NCBI RefSeq assembly: GCF_013407925.2
Contig: NZ_CP060201.1
Location: 5,317,001 to 5,381,000, forward strand
Source of the DNA: Pseudomonas protegens
GTDB lineage: Bacteria > Pseudomonadota > Gammaproteobacteria > Pseudomonadales > Pseudomonadaceae
Length of the DNA: 64,000 bases
Direction of reading: 5' to 3'
Shown: in pieces, positions 8,972-18,068 of the stretch
Numbering within the stretch: position 1 is the first letter of the stretch
Layout: each line of letters begins with the position of its first letter
Notes under the pieces: model-generated
What the model was told of the DNA's origin: nothing
Database searches by the model: none
What the model saw: the letters and a program-made list of their open reading frames with translations, nothing else
Made by a program: the position numbers and the translations under genes

Positions 8972-9465
8972 GCTTATCTCCATGACTTCGTGTCCGATGA
9001 GGGGATAGGGCTCTGGCTGAAGGGGGTTAAGGTATGGTGCGCTTTTTCAAATTGTATATAGGATAAATCTGATTTTATTTCCCGGGTTGCAGCCGCACGC
9101 GAGAGACGATTTTCATCGTTTCCGAACGCTGCCCAAATACCGGCCACAGCCATGCGGCGCATGGGCGCTGGGGCGTGATGGGCAAGGGGGTTTAGGCTTG
9201 AAAGGGTGCTGGGCCACCTTTCTGCGGTCACAAACAAAAGCCTGACTCCGTTCATGCAATGAGAATGGCGTCACATTAATGGCTATTGGATATCGCGAAT
9301 ATCAGGATGGTCCTGATTGTTACTAGGGGAAACCCTTAGGTGCGGGAACTTCACGCCGTGAATAAGGTCGCGCCGTCGGAGACTGGTGTCGCTGAATTGA
9401 CGGCCTCAGTAAAGCATGATGTTAATGTGACATCAATGGCTTTCATATGGCAATTTGCATGTGGG
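8972..9465. other. AT-rich divergent region upstream of cheV
   Basis: No convincing gene. Two hairpins lie close together: ATCAGGA-TGG-TCCTGAT (9301-9317, perfect 7 bp) and CTAGGG-GAAA-CCCTTAG (9323-9339, one bulged T). Both could form in a long cheV leader or a small RNA, but no terminator follows them. The first half is AT-rich and probably holds the promoter of the Hpt-like gene. Confidence 0.4.
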
Positions 9466-9492
9466 TCAAGATACGGCGCAGGCCGCCGATAT
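9466..9492 (+). promoter_or_regulatory. FliA (sigma-28) promoter for cheV
   Basis: TCAAGATA - 11 bp - GCCGATAT, a close match to the flagellar sigma-28 consensus TAAAGTTT-N11-GCCGATAA, ending 43 bp before the cheV ATG. This fits cheV being a late flagellar/chemotaxis gene. Confidence 0.7.
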
Positions 9493-9535
9493 CTGTCTTT
9501 AAGTGAATTCATCAGAACAAGCCCAGGAGTCATTA

Positions 9536-10471
9536 ATGGCCGGCATTCTCGACACGGTAGATCAACGCACACAGCTGGTGGGCGAGAATCGCCTGGAAAT
9601 CCTAATGTTCCGCCTGGCCGGTCGGCAGCTGTTCGCCATCAACGTCTTCAAGGTCCAGGAAGTCCTGCAACTGCCCAAGCTGACCCTGATGCCCCAGCGT
9701 CATCCGTTTGTCTGCGGTGTGGTCAACCTGCGGGGCCAGACCCTGCCGGTGATCGACCTGTCCCAGGCCATCGGCATGCGCCCGCTGGTTCCGGGGCCCA
9801 ACAGCACCATCATCGTCACCGAATACAACCGCTCGGTGCAGGCGTTCCTGGTGGGCGGGGTGGACCGCATCGTCAACATGAACTGGGAAGCCATCATGCC
9901 GCCGCCCACCAGCGCCGGGCGCCAGCATTACCTGACCGCCATCAGCAAGGTCGACGAGCAACTGGTGGAGATCATCGACGTCGAGAAAGTCCTGGCGGAA
10001 ATCGTCCCCTACAACGCCAAGGTTTCCCGGGACAAGCTCGAAGATCCGGTGCTGGAGCGTGCTCGCGGTCGTGAAGTGCTGCTGGTGGACGACTCCAACG
10101 TGGCCCTCTCCCAACTGCGCGATACCCTCGGCCAGCTCGGGGTGAAGATGCATATCGCCAGTGACGGCCTCAAGGCGCTGAACATGCTCAAGGCCTGGGC
10201 CGATACCGGGGTCGACATGACCGACAAGCTGCTGATGGTGTTCACCGATGCGGAAATGCCGGAAATGGACGGTTACCGCCTGACCACCGAAATTCGCAAC
10301 GACCCGCGTCTGCGTGGGCTGTATGTGGTACTGCACACCTCCTTGTCCGGCAGTTTCAACGAATCCATGGTCAAGAAGGTCGGTTGCGACAACTTCCTTT
10401 CCAAGTTCCAGCCGGACAAGCTGGTGGACGTGGTCCGTCAGCGCCTGATGCTGGATGAAGTCAGCGCCTGA
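9536..10471 (+). CDS. cheV: Chemotaxis coupling protein CheV
   Basis: 311-aa fusion of a CheW-like coupling domain (about 15-165; FRLAGRQLFAINVFKVQEV, VVNLRGQTLPVIDL) and a response-regulator receiver domain (about 180-305; EVLLVDDSNVALSQL, TDAEMPEMDGYRL with Asp238 the likely phosphorylation site). It links chemoreceptors to CheA in the cytoplasm and helps adaptation. AGGAGT sits 5 nt before the ATG at 9536; the ORF is open farther upstream but the conserved N-terminus MAGILDTVDQRTQ starts here. Monocistronic, with its own FliA-type promoter. Confidence 0.95.
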   Translation: MAGILDTVDQRTQLVGENRLEILMFRLAGRQLFAINVFKVQEVLQLPKLTLMPQRHPFVCGVVNLRGQTLPVIDLSQAIGMRPLVPGPNSTIIVTEYNRSVQAFLVGGVDRIVNMNWEAIMPPPTSAGRQHYLTAISKVDEQLVEIIDVEKVLAEIVPYNAKVSRDKLEDPVLERARGREVLLVDDSNVALSQLRDTLGQLGVKMHIASDGLKALNMLKAWADTGVDMTDKLLMVFTDAEMPEMDGYRLTTEIRNDPRLRGLYVVLHTSLSGSFNESMVKKVGCDNFLSKFQPDKLVDVVRQRLMLDEVSA

Positions 10472-10565
10472 ACCCGGGCTCGCGCCGACAGCGCTCACCC
10501 TGTGCCTTTGTTTGCTCCGAGCGCTGGTATAGGGTGAGCCTTTTTGCTCACACAGGGAGCTGGAC

Positions 10566-11369
10566 ATGCGTCTGAGCGCGCTTTACCGATACCCGTTGAA
10601 ATCCGCCCGGGGCGAAACCCTGCAACAGATCGGCCTGGACAAGCTCGGGCTGGAAGGGGATCGCCGCTGGATGCTGGTGGACGAAGCCAGTGGGCGTTTC
10701 CTCACCCAGCGTGCGGTGGCGCGCATGAGCCAACTCTCGGCCTTGTACAACGACCACGGCGGCCTGACCCTTAGCGCCGCCGGCTTGGCCAGCCTTGAAG
10801 TGCCCCTGCCGGACGCCGCGGCGGCACTGCGTGGCGTGACCATCTGGCAGGACAGCCTGCGGGTGCCCGATGCCGGGGATGAGGCGGCGGCCTGGGTCAG
10901 CGAGTTCGTCGGCAAGCCTACCCGCCTGGTGCAGGTGCCACCGGAGCGGGCGCGGAGCACCGCCGCCGGCTACGGCAAGGACGATGATCAAGTGGCATTT
11001 GCCGATGGCTTCCCCTTGCTGCTGATTGGCCAGGCGTCCCTCGACGATCTGTCCAGCCGGGTCGGGCGGCCGCTGGAAATGCTGCGTTTTCGCCCCAATC
11101 TGGTGATCGAGGGCAGCGCTGCCTTTGCCGAGGATCAGTGGCGACGCATCCGCATTGGCGACCTCGAGTTTCGCGTGGTCAAGCCGTGCTCGCGCTGCAT
11201 CCTGACCACCATCGACCCCCAGACCGGCGAACGCAGCGCCGACCGCGAACCCCTGGCGACCTTGCAGAAGTACCGGGCCCAGGCCGACGGGGCGATGTTC
11301 GGGCAGAACCTGGTCAACGATGGCTCGGGTCATCTGCAGGTGGGGATGCCGGTAACGGTGCTCGAATAA
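10566..11369 (+). CDS. MOSC-domain protein, YcbX-like
   Basis: 267 aa. An N-terminal MOSC_N beta-barrel domain (LYRYPLKSARGETL) and a C-terminal MOSC domain with the conserved Cys-containing motif FRVVKPCSRCILTTIDP. The family handles molybdenum-cofactor-linked reductions (YcbX reduces N-hydroxylated bases with an electron-donor partner). Here the protein is shorter than E. coli YcbX and has no C-terminal ferredoxin domain, so it would need a separate donor. AGGGAG precedes the ATG. A strong terminator follows. Confidence 0.85.
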   Translation: MRLSALYRYPLKSARGETLQQIGLDKLGLEGDRRWMLVDEASGRFLTQRAVARMSQLSALYNDHGGLTLSAAGLASLEVPLPDAAAALRGVTIWQDSLRVPDAGDEAAAWVSEFVGKPTRLVQVPPERARSTAAGYGKDDDQVAFADGFPLLLIGQASLDDLSSRVGRPLEMLRFRPNLVIEGSAAFAEDQWRRIRIGDLEFRVVKPCSRCILTTIDPQTGERSADREPLATLQKYRAQADGAMFGQNLVNDGSGHLQVGMPVTVLE

Positions 11370-11390
11370 CCTTTGACCGGCGCCAAGAAA

Positions 11391-11424
11391 AATGCCCGTC
11401 TCTTGAGGAGACGGGCATTTTTTT
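11391..11424. terminator. Strong rho-independent terminator
   Basis: Perfect 12-bp stem AATGCCCGTCTC / GAGACGGGCATT, 5-nt loop, followed by TTTTT. A-rich bases on the other side make it usable for the convergent ppnP gene too. Confidence 0.92.
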
Positions 11425-11451
11425 ATCGCTGATAAAGCCGCAGTGGGTCGA

Positions 11452-11736
11452 TCAGCCGCGGTATTCGCACAGATAAGCGGTGTCCACCGCGACTTTCAGC
11501 TGGAACTTGCTGTTGGCCGGGACGTTGAACTGGCTGCCGGCAGGGAAGGTTTCCCAATCGGCACTGTCGGGCAGGCGCACGGTCAGGGCGCCGGACACCA
11601 CGTGCATGATTTCCCGCTGTGCGGTGCCGAATTCGTATTCGCCCGGGGCCATGACGCCAATGGTGGCTGGGCCTTCGGCCGTGCCGAAGGCAATCGACTT
11701 GACGGTGCCGTCGAAGTACTCGTTGACTTTAAACAT
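11452..11736 (-). CDS. ppnP: Pyrimidine/purine nucleoside phosphorylase PpnP (YaiE, DUF1255)
   Basis: 94-aa single-domain cupin that phosphorolyses several nucleosides (cytosol). The whole protein matches the family: [17 protein letters not shown] at the start, the core [12 protein letters not shown] and [15 protein letters not shown], and the ending [11 protein letters not shown]. Length is standard. Alone on its strand between two terminator-like or short gaps. Confidence 0.93.
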   Translation of the reverse strand: MFKVNEYFDGTVKSIAFGTAEGPATIGVMAPGEYEFGTAQREIMHVVSGALTVRLPDSADWETFPAGSQFNVPANSKFQLKVAVDTAYLCEYRG

Positions 11737-11810
11737 GGGCGATTCCTCAAGAAAGGGTCAAAAAGGCTGGCCAGTATGCACAAGGCCTCAAGGGCCGTCA
11801 CCTGCCGCCA

Positions 11811-12350
11811 TCAAGGAAGAATCAAGGGCAACAGGCGCGCGGTATTGCGCGCATCTTCCAGGGCCCGATGCTGTTGGCCGTTGAACTGCATGCCGGCCAG
11901 TTGCAGGGCCGCATTCAGGCCCAGAGGGCGTTCCAGGCGCCGGGCCTTGGCAAAGCGCTGCTTGAGGTTCATGTGCGGCACTTCATTCAGCAGGCTGTGC
12001 AACTGCTGGTTGTGCCATTCCAGCTGCAACTGCTTGCGGTCGTAATCGCCCCAGCTGGCCCAGCCCTCGAGGCGCGGCCGATGCTGGCCCAGCCAGCGCT
12101 CGAACAGGTTCCAGACCTCGCTCAGGGGCGCGGCGCTGTCGATGTTGGCTTGGGTGATATGGGTCAGCTCGCGACAGAACGGCGTCAGCCGAGGGCGTCG
12201 CAAGGGGCGGACGAAACGCTGGAAGTGGTCTTGTTCCCGGCCTTGGCGGTTGACCAGGGTGGCGCCGATTTCGATGATTTCCATCTCGCTCACCGGCCAG
12301 CCCCCTTCATCCGTCGTGGCTTCCAGATCTATTACCAGCCAGTGGGGCAT
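11811..12350 (-). CDS. DEDDh 3'-5' exonuclease (ERI-1/ExoX-like)
   Basis: 179 aa. Exo motifs: I, VIDLEATTD (Asp and Glu metal ligands); II, around the segment GWASWGDYDRKQLQ; III, HRALEDARNTA with the DEDDh His and Asp. This is the KapD/ERI-like branch, which trims RNA or DNA 3' ends. Cytosolic; the substrate is unknown. 62 bp downstream of the end of the atu operon on the same strand, so it takes the place occupied by atuG in P. aeruginosa. Confidence 0.88.
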   Translation of the reverse strand: MPHWLVIDLEATTDEGGWPVSEMEIIEIGATLVNRQGREQDHFQRFVRPLRRPRLTPFCRELTHITQANIDSAAPLSEVWNLFERWLGQHRPRLEGWASWGDYDRKQLQLEWHNQQLHSLLNEVPHMNLKQRFAKARRLERPLGLNAALQLAGMQFNGQQHRALEDARNTARLLPLILP

Positions 12351-12412
12351 CGCGAATTCCAGCCTTCAACATCCTGATGAGGCTTGAGCGTAGCCAAAGC
12401 TGCAGCATCCGC

Positions 12413-14398
12413 CTAGTGCTCCATTTCCGGGTCGCAGCCAAGCGATTGCACCTCCAGCAGGATTTGCCGGTTCTTGACCTGATCCCCAAGGTTGACCTGC
12501 AGTCGGGTGATCACCCCATCGATCCCGGCCTTGAGCGGGTGTTCCATTTTCATCGCCTCCAGCACCAGCAGCAGTTGGCCCTGGCTGACGCGCATGCCTT
12601 CGCTGACCTGCACATCGACGATGGCCCCGTCCATGGGCGCCTTGAGGGTGCCGCTGTGGGCGTTCGACTGGCCCTGTACCGGCGCGTGGCTCAGGTCCTG
12701 CAGGTGCAGGCCGCCACTGGCGCTGCCCAGCCACAGCTCGCCGTCCTGCAGACAGTAGGCGTAGTGGCGCCGGATGCCATTGACCTCCAGGCTGGCCCGG
12801 CGGCCATCGGCGGCGCAGATTTTCACCTCGTGCAGCCGATCCGCCTGCCGCACCTGCAACCGGCCGGTTGCCGAAGCGCTCAGTTGCAGCGACCACTGCC
12901 GCTCGCCCAGGCCCAGGCGATAGTGCAGCGGCACGCCGGCCTGATTGCGCCAGGCGCGAAGGGCCGCGCCGTGCTGGCTGGCGCTGTGCTGATAGAACAG
13001 TGCCGCGGCGATCGCCAGTTCCTCGTCGCCGGGCACCTGAGGTTGCAGGCTCGGATCCTCGGCAAAATGTTCAGCGATAAAGGCAGTGCTGAACCGGCCG
13101 CTGGCAAATACCGGGTGCCGCAGCAGAGCGGCCAGCAGCCGGCGATTGCTCTCAAGCCCCAGCAGTACGCAGTCTTCGACCCCGCGCAGGAGCTTGCGCC
13201 GGGCTTCCTCGCGGGTGGCGCCGTGGGCGATCAGCTTGCCCAGCATCGGGTCGTAGAACGGGCTGATCCACTGGCCTTCCTGCAAACCATGGTCGGTGCG
13301 CAGCCCTGGCGCCGGCTCCCAGCGCAGGATCTGGCCGGTCTGCGGCAAGAAGTGCTGCGCCGGGTCTTCGGCGTACAGCCGTACCTCGATGGCGTGCCCC
13401 TTGAGCTGCACCTGCTCCTGGCTCAATGGCAGCGGCTCGCCGGCGGCCACTAGCAGTTGCAGGGCCACCAGATCCAGGCCGGTCACCAGTTCGGTCACCG
13501 GATGCTCGACCTGCAAGCGGGTGTTCATTTCCAGAAAGTAGAACTGGCCGCGGGCATCCAGCAGAAACTCCACGGTGCCGGCCCCGACATAGTTCACCGC
13601 GCGTCCGGCCTGGAGCGCCGCCTCGCCCATGGCCCGGCGCAGTTCCTCGGTCATCACCGGGCAGGGCGCTTCCTCGATGACCTTCTGATGGCGGCGCTGG
13701 ATCGAGCAGTCCCGCTCTCCCAGGTAGATCAGCTGACCGTGGTGGTCGCCGAACACTTGCATTTCCACGTGCCGGGGTTCGATCAGCGCCTGTTCCAGAA
13801 TCAGCTCGTCGCTGCCGAAGGCGTGCAGGGCTTCCGAGCGCGCGGTGCGGATCTGTTCCAGCAGGTCTTCTTGCCGCTGCACCAGGCGCATGCCGCGCCC
13901 GCCACCGCCGGCGCTGGCCTTGATCATCAGCGGATAACCGATGCGCTGGGCTTCACGCTGCAGGGTCGGATCATCCTGGTCTTCGCCCTGATAGCCCAGG
14001 ATGCAGGGCACACCGGCTTCGAGCATGGCGATTTTCGAGCGGCGCTTGCTGCCCATCAATTCAATGGCGGCGGCGCTGGGGCCGATGAAGGTGATGCCGG
14101 CGGCGGCGCAGGCGGCGGCGAATTCGTGGTTCTCCGAGAGGAAGCCATAGCCCGGGTGGATGGCATCGGCGCCGCTGCGACGGGCAGCGTCGAGGATCGC
14201 CTCGCCGTTGAGGTAGGACTGCTGCACCGGGGACGGGCCGATGTGCAGGGCTTCGTCGGCCATGTGCACATGCAGGGCCTCGGCGTCGGCGTCGCTGTAC
14301 ACGGCCACGGTGCGATAGCCCAGGGCCTGGGCGGTGCGCTGGATGCGGCAGGCGATTTCGCCGCGATTGGCGATCAGGATCTTGTTGAAGGTGGGCAT
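12413..14398 (-). CDS. atuF: Geranyl-CoA carboxylase alpha (biotin) subunit AtuF
   Basis: 661-aa biotin-dependent carboxylase subunit: N-terminal biotin carboxylase (ILIANRGEIACRI, GGGGRGMRLV, FLEMNTRLQVEHPVTE), linker region, and C-terminal biotinyl domain with VLEAMKMEHP (biotin on Lys617). With AtuC it carboxylates cis-geranyl-CoA in acyclic terpene degradation. Identity as AtuF rather than the related LiuD rests on the operon order atuA-B-C-D-E-F, identical to P. aeruginosa. It is the last gene of the operon. Confidence 0.92.
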   Translation of the reverse strand: MPTFNKILIANRGEIACRIQRTAQALGYRTVAVYSDADAEALHVHMADEALHIGPSPVQQSYLNGEAILDAARRSGADAIHPGYGFLSENHEFAAACAAAGITFIGPSAAAIELMGSKRRSKIAMLEAGVPCILGYQGEDQDDPTLQREAQRIGYPLMIKASAGGGGRGMRLVQRQEDLLEQIRTARSEALHAFGSDELILEQALIEPRHVEMQVFGDHHGQLIYLGERDCSIQRRHQKVIEEAPCPVMTEELRRAMGEAALQAGRAVNYVGAGTVEFLLDARGQFYFLEMNTRLQVEHPVTELVTGLDLVALQLLVAAGEPLPLSQEQVQLKGHAIEVRLYAEDPAQHFLPQTGQILRWEPAPGLRTDHGLQEGQWISPFYDPMLGKLIAHGATREEARRKLLRGVEDCVLLGLESNRRLLAALLRHPVFASGRFSTAFIAEHFAEDPSLQPQVPGDEELAIAAALFYQHSASQHGAALRAWRNQAGVPLHYRLGLGERQWSLQLSASATGRLQVRQADRLHEVKICAADGRRASLEVNGIRRHYAYCLQDGELWLGSASGGLHLQDLSHAPVQGQSNAHSGTLKAPMDGAIVDVQVSEGMRVSQGQLLLVLEAMKMEHPLKAGIDGVITRLQVNLGDQVKNRQILLEVQSLGCDPEMEH

Positions 14399-14455
14399 AC
14401 AGGCTCCCGGGAGTCGGTGGAGGGCGTTGGCCGGCGAGCCGGCTTCTACACGGTG

Positions 14456-15253
14456 TCAGCTGGCCCAGGCCGGTTGGCGCTTCTGCACGAAGGCCAGGGT
14501 GCCCTCGACGCCTTCTTCGCCCATGACCGCGTTGGCGAAGTCGCTGGCGGCCTGATCCAGCAATGGGCCCCGAGGCTGTTCGACACTGGCCAGCAGCAGG
14601 GCCTTGGTCGCCGCATTGGCCCCGGGAGCGCAGCGCAGTACCTGGGCCAGTTGCTGCTCCAGGCGCTCCTGCAGGGCCTGGGCATCGGGCTCGACAAAGT
14701 GCACCAGCCCCAGGCGCAGGGCCTCGGCACCGTCGAAGCGAGCGGCGGTCAGGGTCAGGCGCCGGGCCTGGGTCAGGCCGATGCGCTGCACCACGAACGG
14801 GGCGATTTGCGCCGGCAGCAGACCGAGGCTGGTTTCCGGCATGCCGAACTGCGCCGATTGCTCGGCAATGGCGATGTCGCTGACACAGGCCAGGCCGAAG
14901 CCGCCGCCCAGCACCGCCCCTTGCAGCAGGCAGATCAGCACCTGGGGCACCTGTTGCGCTTCTTCCAGCAGGGCGCCGAAGGCCCGGTTCAAGTCGCGGT
15001 AGGCGCTGCTGCCGTGGGCGCGGGCGCCGGCCATGTCCTTGAGGTCGCCGCCGGCGCAGAAGTGGCCGCCAGCGCCACGCAGGACCAGGGCGCGGATGTT
15101 CCTGCGGTCACGGACCGCCGCCATCACCGTGCGCAGTTCCGCAACCATCTGCAGGCTCATGGCGTTGCGGCTCTCGGGGCGGTTGAGGCGGATGGACAGC
15201 ACGCCGTCGTGCAGCTCCAGCAGCAGGGTCTGGCAGGTCGGCAGCGGGCTCAT
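14456..15253 (-). CDS. atuE: Isohexenylglutaconyl-CoA hydratase AtuE
   Basis: 265-aa crotonase-fold hydratase that hydrates isohexenylglutaconyl-CoA in the Atu pathway. Oxyanion-hole segments RGAGGHFCAGGDLKDM and GAVLGGGFGLACVSDIAIA are visible, with MPETSLGLLP after them. Start ATG at 15253 overlaps the atuD stop by 4 bp (ATGA). Substrate is assigned from gene order, since the crotonase fold alone would allow other enoyl-CoAs. Confidence 0.92.
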   Translation of the reverse strand: MSPLPTCQTLLLELHDGVLSIRLNRPESRNAMSLQMVAELRTVMAAVRDRRNIRALVLRGAGGHFCAGGDLKDMAGARAHGSSAYRDLNRAFGALLEEAQQVPQVLICLLQGAVLGGGFGLACVSDIAIAEQSAQFGMPETSLGLLPAQIAPFVVQRIGLTQARRLTLTAARFDGAEALRLGLVHFVEPDAQALQERLEQQLAQVLRCAPGANAATKALLLASVEQPRGPLLDQAASDFANAVMGEEGVEGTLAFVQKRQPAWAS

Positions 15254-16407
15254 TTCTTTTTCCTCGGCAGGATGCCCATGAGTTTGCAGATGATCCCCAG
15301 CATGATCTCGTCGGCGCCGCCGCCAATGGACACCAGGCGCACATCGCGATAGGCCCGGGCCACCGGGTTGTCCCACATGAAGCCCATGCCGCCCCAGTAC
15401 TGCAGGCAACTGTCGCTGACCTCGCGGCCCAGGCGCCCGGCCTTGAGCTTGGCCATGGACGCCAGGCGGGTCACGTCCTGGCCGCGCACGTACTGCTCGG
15501 TGGCCTGGTAGACCAGGGCCCGCAGGCACTCGATCTCGGTGGACAGCTCGGCCAGGCGGAAGTGGATCACCTGGTTGTCGATCAACGGGCTGCCGAAGGT
15601 CTTGCGCTCCTTGCAGTACTCGATGGTGCTGTCGACGCAGTACTCCAGGCCCTTGAGCATGTTCGCCGCGCCGAACAGCCGTTCCTCCTGGAACTGCAGC
15701 ATCTGCATCATGAAGCCCGCGCCTTCATGGCCGATGCGGTTGCGCTGGGGCACCCGCACATTGTCGAAGAACACCTGGGCGGTTTCCGAGCTGCGCATGC
15801 CGAGCTTGTCCAGGTGCGAACTGAGGCTGATGCCCGGGGTGTTCATCGGCACCATGATCAGCGACTTGTTGATGTGCGGCTTGTCGTCCGAGGTATTGGC
15901 CAACAGGCAGATGAAGTCGGCGCTGGGGGAGTTGGTGATCCACATCTTGCTGCCATTGATCACGTAGTCGTCGCCGTCCTTGCGCGCGTGGGTCTTGAGC
16001 CCGGCGACATCGGAGCCGGCGCCGACTTCGGAGACGCCGATGCAGCCCACCTGCTCGCCGCTGATGGCCGGGCGCAGGAATTGCTCGCGCAGCTCATCGG
16101 AGCCGAAGCGTGCCAGGGCCGGGGTGCACATGTCGGTCTGCACGCCGATGGACATGGGAATGCCGCCGCAATGGATGGTGCCGAACTCCTCGGCGGCGAC
16201 GATCGAGTAGCTGTAGTCCAGGCCCATGCCGCCGAATTTTTCCGGTTTGGAGATGCCCAGCAGCCCCAGCTCGCCGGCCTTGCGGAAAATCTCGTGGATG
16301 GGAAAGCGCCCGGCCTTCTCCCATTCCTCGACATGGGGGTTGATCTCGCGGTCGACAAAATGGCGCACCGTGCGCCGCAGTTCTTCGTGTTCCTGGGTGA
16401 AGATCAT
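15250..16407 (-). CDS. atuD: Citronellyl-CoA dehydrogenase AtuD
   Basis: 385-aa FAD-dependent acyl-CoA dehydrogenase that forms the cis-geranyl-CoA precursor by oxidising citronellyl-CoA. Family motifs: GCIGVSEVGAGSDVAGL (FAD/acyl binding), MWITNSPSADF, a RMLQFQEER-like region and the C-terminal YWGGMGFMWDNPVARAYRD. Start chosen at ATG 16407 because GAAGGAG lies 8 nt upstream; a TTG at 16422 would add five residues. Overlaps atuE by 4 bp. Confidence 0.92.
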   Translation of the reverse strand: MIFTQEHEELRRTVRHFVDREINPHVEEWEKAGRFPIHEIFRKAGELGLLGISKPEKFGGMGLDYSYSIVAAEEFGTIHCGGIPMSIGVQTDMCTPALARFGSDELREQFLRPAISGEQVGCIGVSEVGAGSDVAGLKTHARKDGDDYVINGSKMWITNSPSADFICLLANTSDDKPHINKSLIMVPMNTPGISLSSHLDKLGMRSSETAQVFFDNVRVPQRNRIGHEGAGFMMQMLQFQEERLFGAANMLKGLEYCVDSTIEYCKERKTFGSPLIDNQVIHFRLAELSTEIECLRALVYQATEQYVRGQDVTRLASMAKLKAGRLGREVSDSCLQYWGGMGFMWDNPVARAYRDVRLVSIGGGADEIMLGIICKLMGILPRKKK

Positions 16408-16448
16408 GGGGTTCTCCTTCAAGTGGGGTCAGACCGCGAAAGGCTCTT

Positions 16449-18065
16449 TTAAAACCGCGCCACGCCGAAACTGTTGGGCTGCAAGGTGCGGGCGTCGGCC
16501 TCATGGCAGATATCCAGCAGGTAGCCCAGCAGGGTGCGGGTATCCCGGGGGTCGATCAGCCCGTCGTCCCACAGGTTGGCGCTGCCGTACAAGGCCGTGG
16601 ACTGGCTGTCGAGTTTCTGCGCGGTGACCTGCTCCAGCATGTCGAGCATCTTCGGGTCGGCTTCCTGGCCGTTCTTCGCATGCTTGGCCTCGGTGACGAT
16701 GCGCAGCACCTTGCCGGCCTGGGCGCCGCCCATCACCGCGGTGCGGCTGTTGGGCCAGGCGAAGATGAAGCGCGGGTCCAGGCCGCGACCGCACATCGCA
16801 TAGTTGCCGGCGCCGTAGGAACCACCGACGACGATGGTCAGCTTCGGCACCCGGGCATTGGCCACCGCCTGGATCATCTTCGCCCCGTGCTTGATCACCC
16901 CTTGCTGCTCGGATTCGGTGCCCACCATGAACCCGGTGGTGTTGTGGAAGAACAGCAGCGGCGTACGGCTCTGGTCGCATAGCTGGATGAACTGCGCGGC
17001 CTTGCTCGCACCCTGGGGCGTGATCGGGCCGTTGTTGCCGATAAAGCCGCAGGCCCGGCCCTGGATCTGCAAATGGCCGCACAGGGTCTGGGCGTCGAAC
17101 TCGCCCTTGAACTCCAGGAACTGCGAACCGTCGGCCAGGCGCGCGACGATTTCCCGGGCGTCGTAGGGCTTTTTCGGGTCAAAGGGAATCAGCCCCAGCA
17201 ACTCGTCGATGGGGTACAGCGGTTCGTTCCAGGTCCGCGCCGGCTGCACCGGCAATTGGGCATTCCACGGCAGCAGGCTGACGATCTCGCGGACGATGCG
17301 GATGCCGTCGGCATCGTTCTGCGCCAGGTACTCGGCAGTACCGGCAACCTGGGCGTGCATCTCGGCGCCGCCCAGTTGTTCGTCGGTGGCCACTTCACCG
17401 GTAGCGGCCTTGAGCAGCGGCGGCCCGGCGAGAAACAGCTTGGCCTTGCCGCGCACCACCACCACGTAATCCGAGAGCCCGGGCTGATAGGCGCCACCGG
17501 CGGTGGCCGAGCCGTGGACCACGGTGATCTGCGGCAGGCCCATGGCCGACATCCGTGCCTGATTGGCGAAACTGCGCGCGCCCTCGACGAAGATTTCCGC
17601 GGCGTAGTTGAGGTTGGCGCCACCGCTTTCCGCCAGGGTCACCACCGGCAGCTTGTTCTCCATGGCGATCTGTTGCAGGCGCAGGGACTTCTTCAGGCCG
17701 CTGGGGGAGATGGTCCCGCCCTTGATCGCGCTGTTGTTGGCCACCACCAGCATGCGCACCCCGCACACATAACCGATGCCGGCGATCAGCCCGCCGCCGG
17801 CCTGGCTGCCGTCCTTGTCGTCGTGCAGCTTGTAGCCGGCCAGGCTGGCCAGTTCGAGAAAAGGCGCGCCGGGGTCCAGCAGCAGGTTGAGGCGCTCCCG
17901 GGGCAGCAACTGGCCGCGCTGGTCGAACTTGGCCTTGGCCTCGGCCGCCTTGTTCAGCAGGTCTTGCTGCAATTGCTGCACCTGTTGCAGGCCCGCCAGC
18001 ATCGCGTCGCGGTTCTCGGCGAACGACGGGCTGTGGGGGTCGAGCTGGGACTGGATCACCGGCAT
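16449..18065 (-). CDS. atuC: Geranyl-CoA carboxylase beta subunit AtuC
   Basis: 538-aa carboxyltransferase subunit partnering AtuF. N- and C-terminal crotonase-like CT halves; signature GGGLIAGIGYVCGVR, LAESGGANL, GSATAGGAYQPGLSDYV and, in the C-half, NTTGFMVGTESEQQG and GGSYGAGNYAMCGR. Closely related to LiuB and other methylcrotonyl-CoA carboxylase beta subunits; the operon decides the name. Three bp after atuB. Confidence 0.92.
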   Translation of the reverse strand: MPVIQSQLDPHSPSFAENRDAMLAGLQQVQQLQQDLLNKAAEAKAKFDQRGQLLPRERLNLLLDPGAPFLELASLAGYKLHDDKDGSQAGGGLIAGIGYVCGVRMLVVANNSAIKGGTISPSGLKKSLRLQQIAMENKLPVVTLAESGGANLNYAAEIFVEGARSFANQARMSAMGLPQITVVHGSATAGGAYQPGLSDYVVVVRGKAKLFLAGPPLLKAATGEVATDEQLGGAEMHAQVAGTAEYLAQNDADGIRIVREIVSLLPWNAQLPVQPARTWNEPLYPIDELLGLIPFDPKKPYDAREIVARLADGSQFLEFKGEFDAQTLCGHLQIQGRACGFIGNNGPITPQGASKAAQFIQLCDQSRTPLLFFHNTTGFMVGTESEQQGVIKHGAKMIQAVANARVPKLTIVVGGSYGAGNYAMCGRGLDPRFIFAWPNSRTAVMGGAQAGKVLRIVTEAKHAKNGQEADPKMLDMLEQVTAQKLDSQSTALYGSANLWDDGLIDPRDTRTLLGYLLDICHEADARTLQPNSFGVARF

Positions 18066-18068
18066 GAC

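Noticed and set aside
8974..9255. A 93-codon minus-strand ORF upstream of the Hpt-like gene.
   Set aside because: Overlaps the start region of the better-supported gene and has no recognisable features; more likely promoter DNA.
9301..9339. Two hairpins with GGA-containing sequence resembling RsmX/Y/Z-type small RNAs.
   Set aside because: No GacA upstream site (TGTAAG-N6-CTTACA) and no terminator nearby; too little to call an RNA gene.
12377..15352. Long plus-strand open frames opposite atuF, atuE and atuD.
   Set aside because: Antisense shadows of well-recognised enzymes, with no motifs and no ribosome binding sites.
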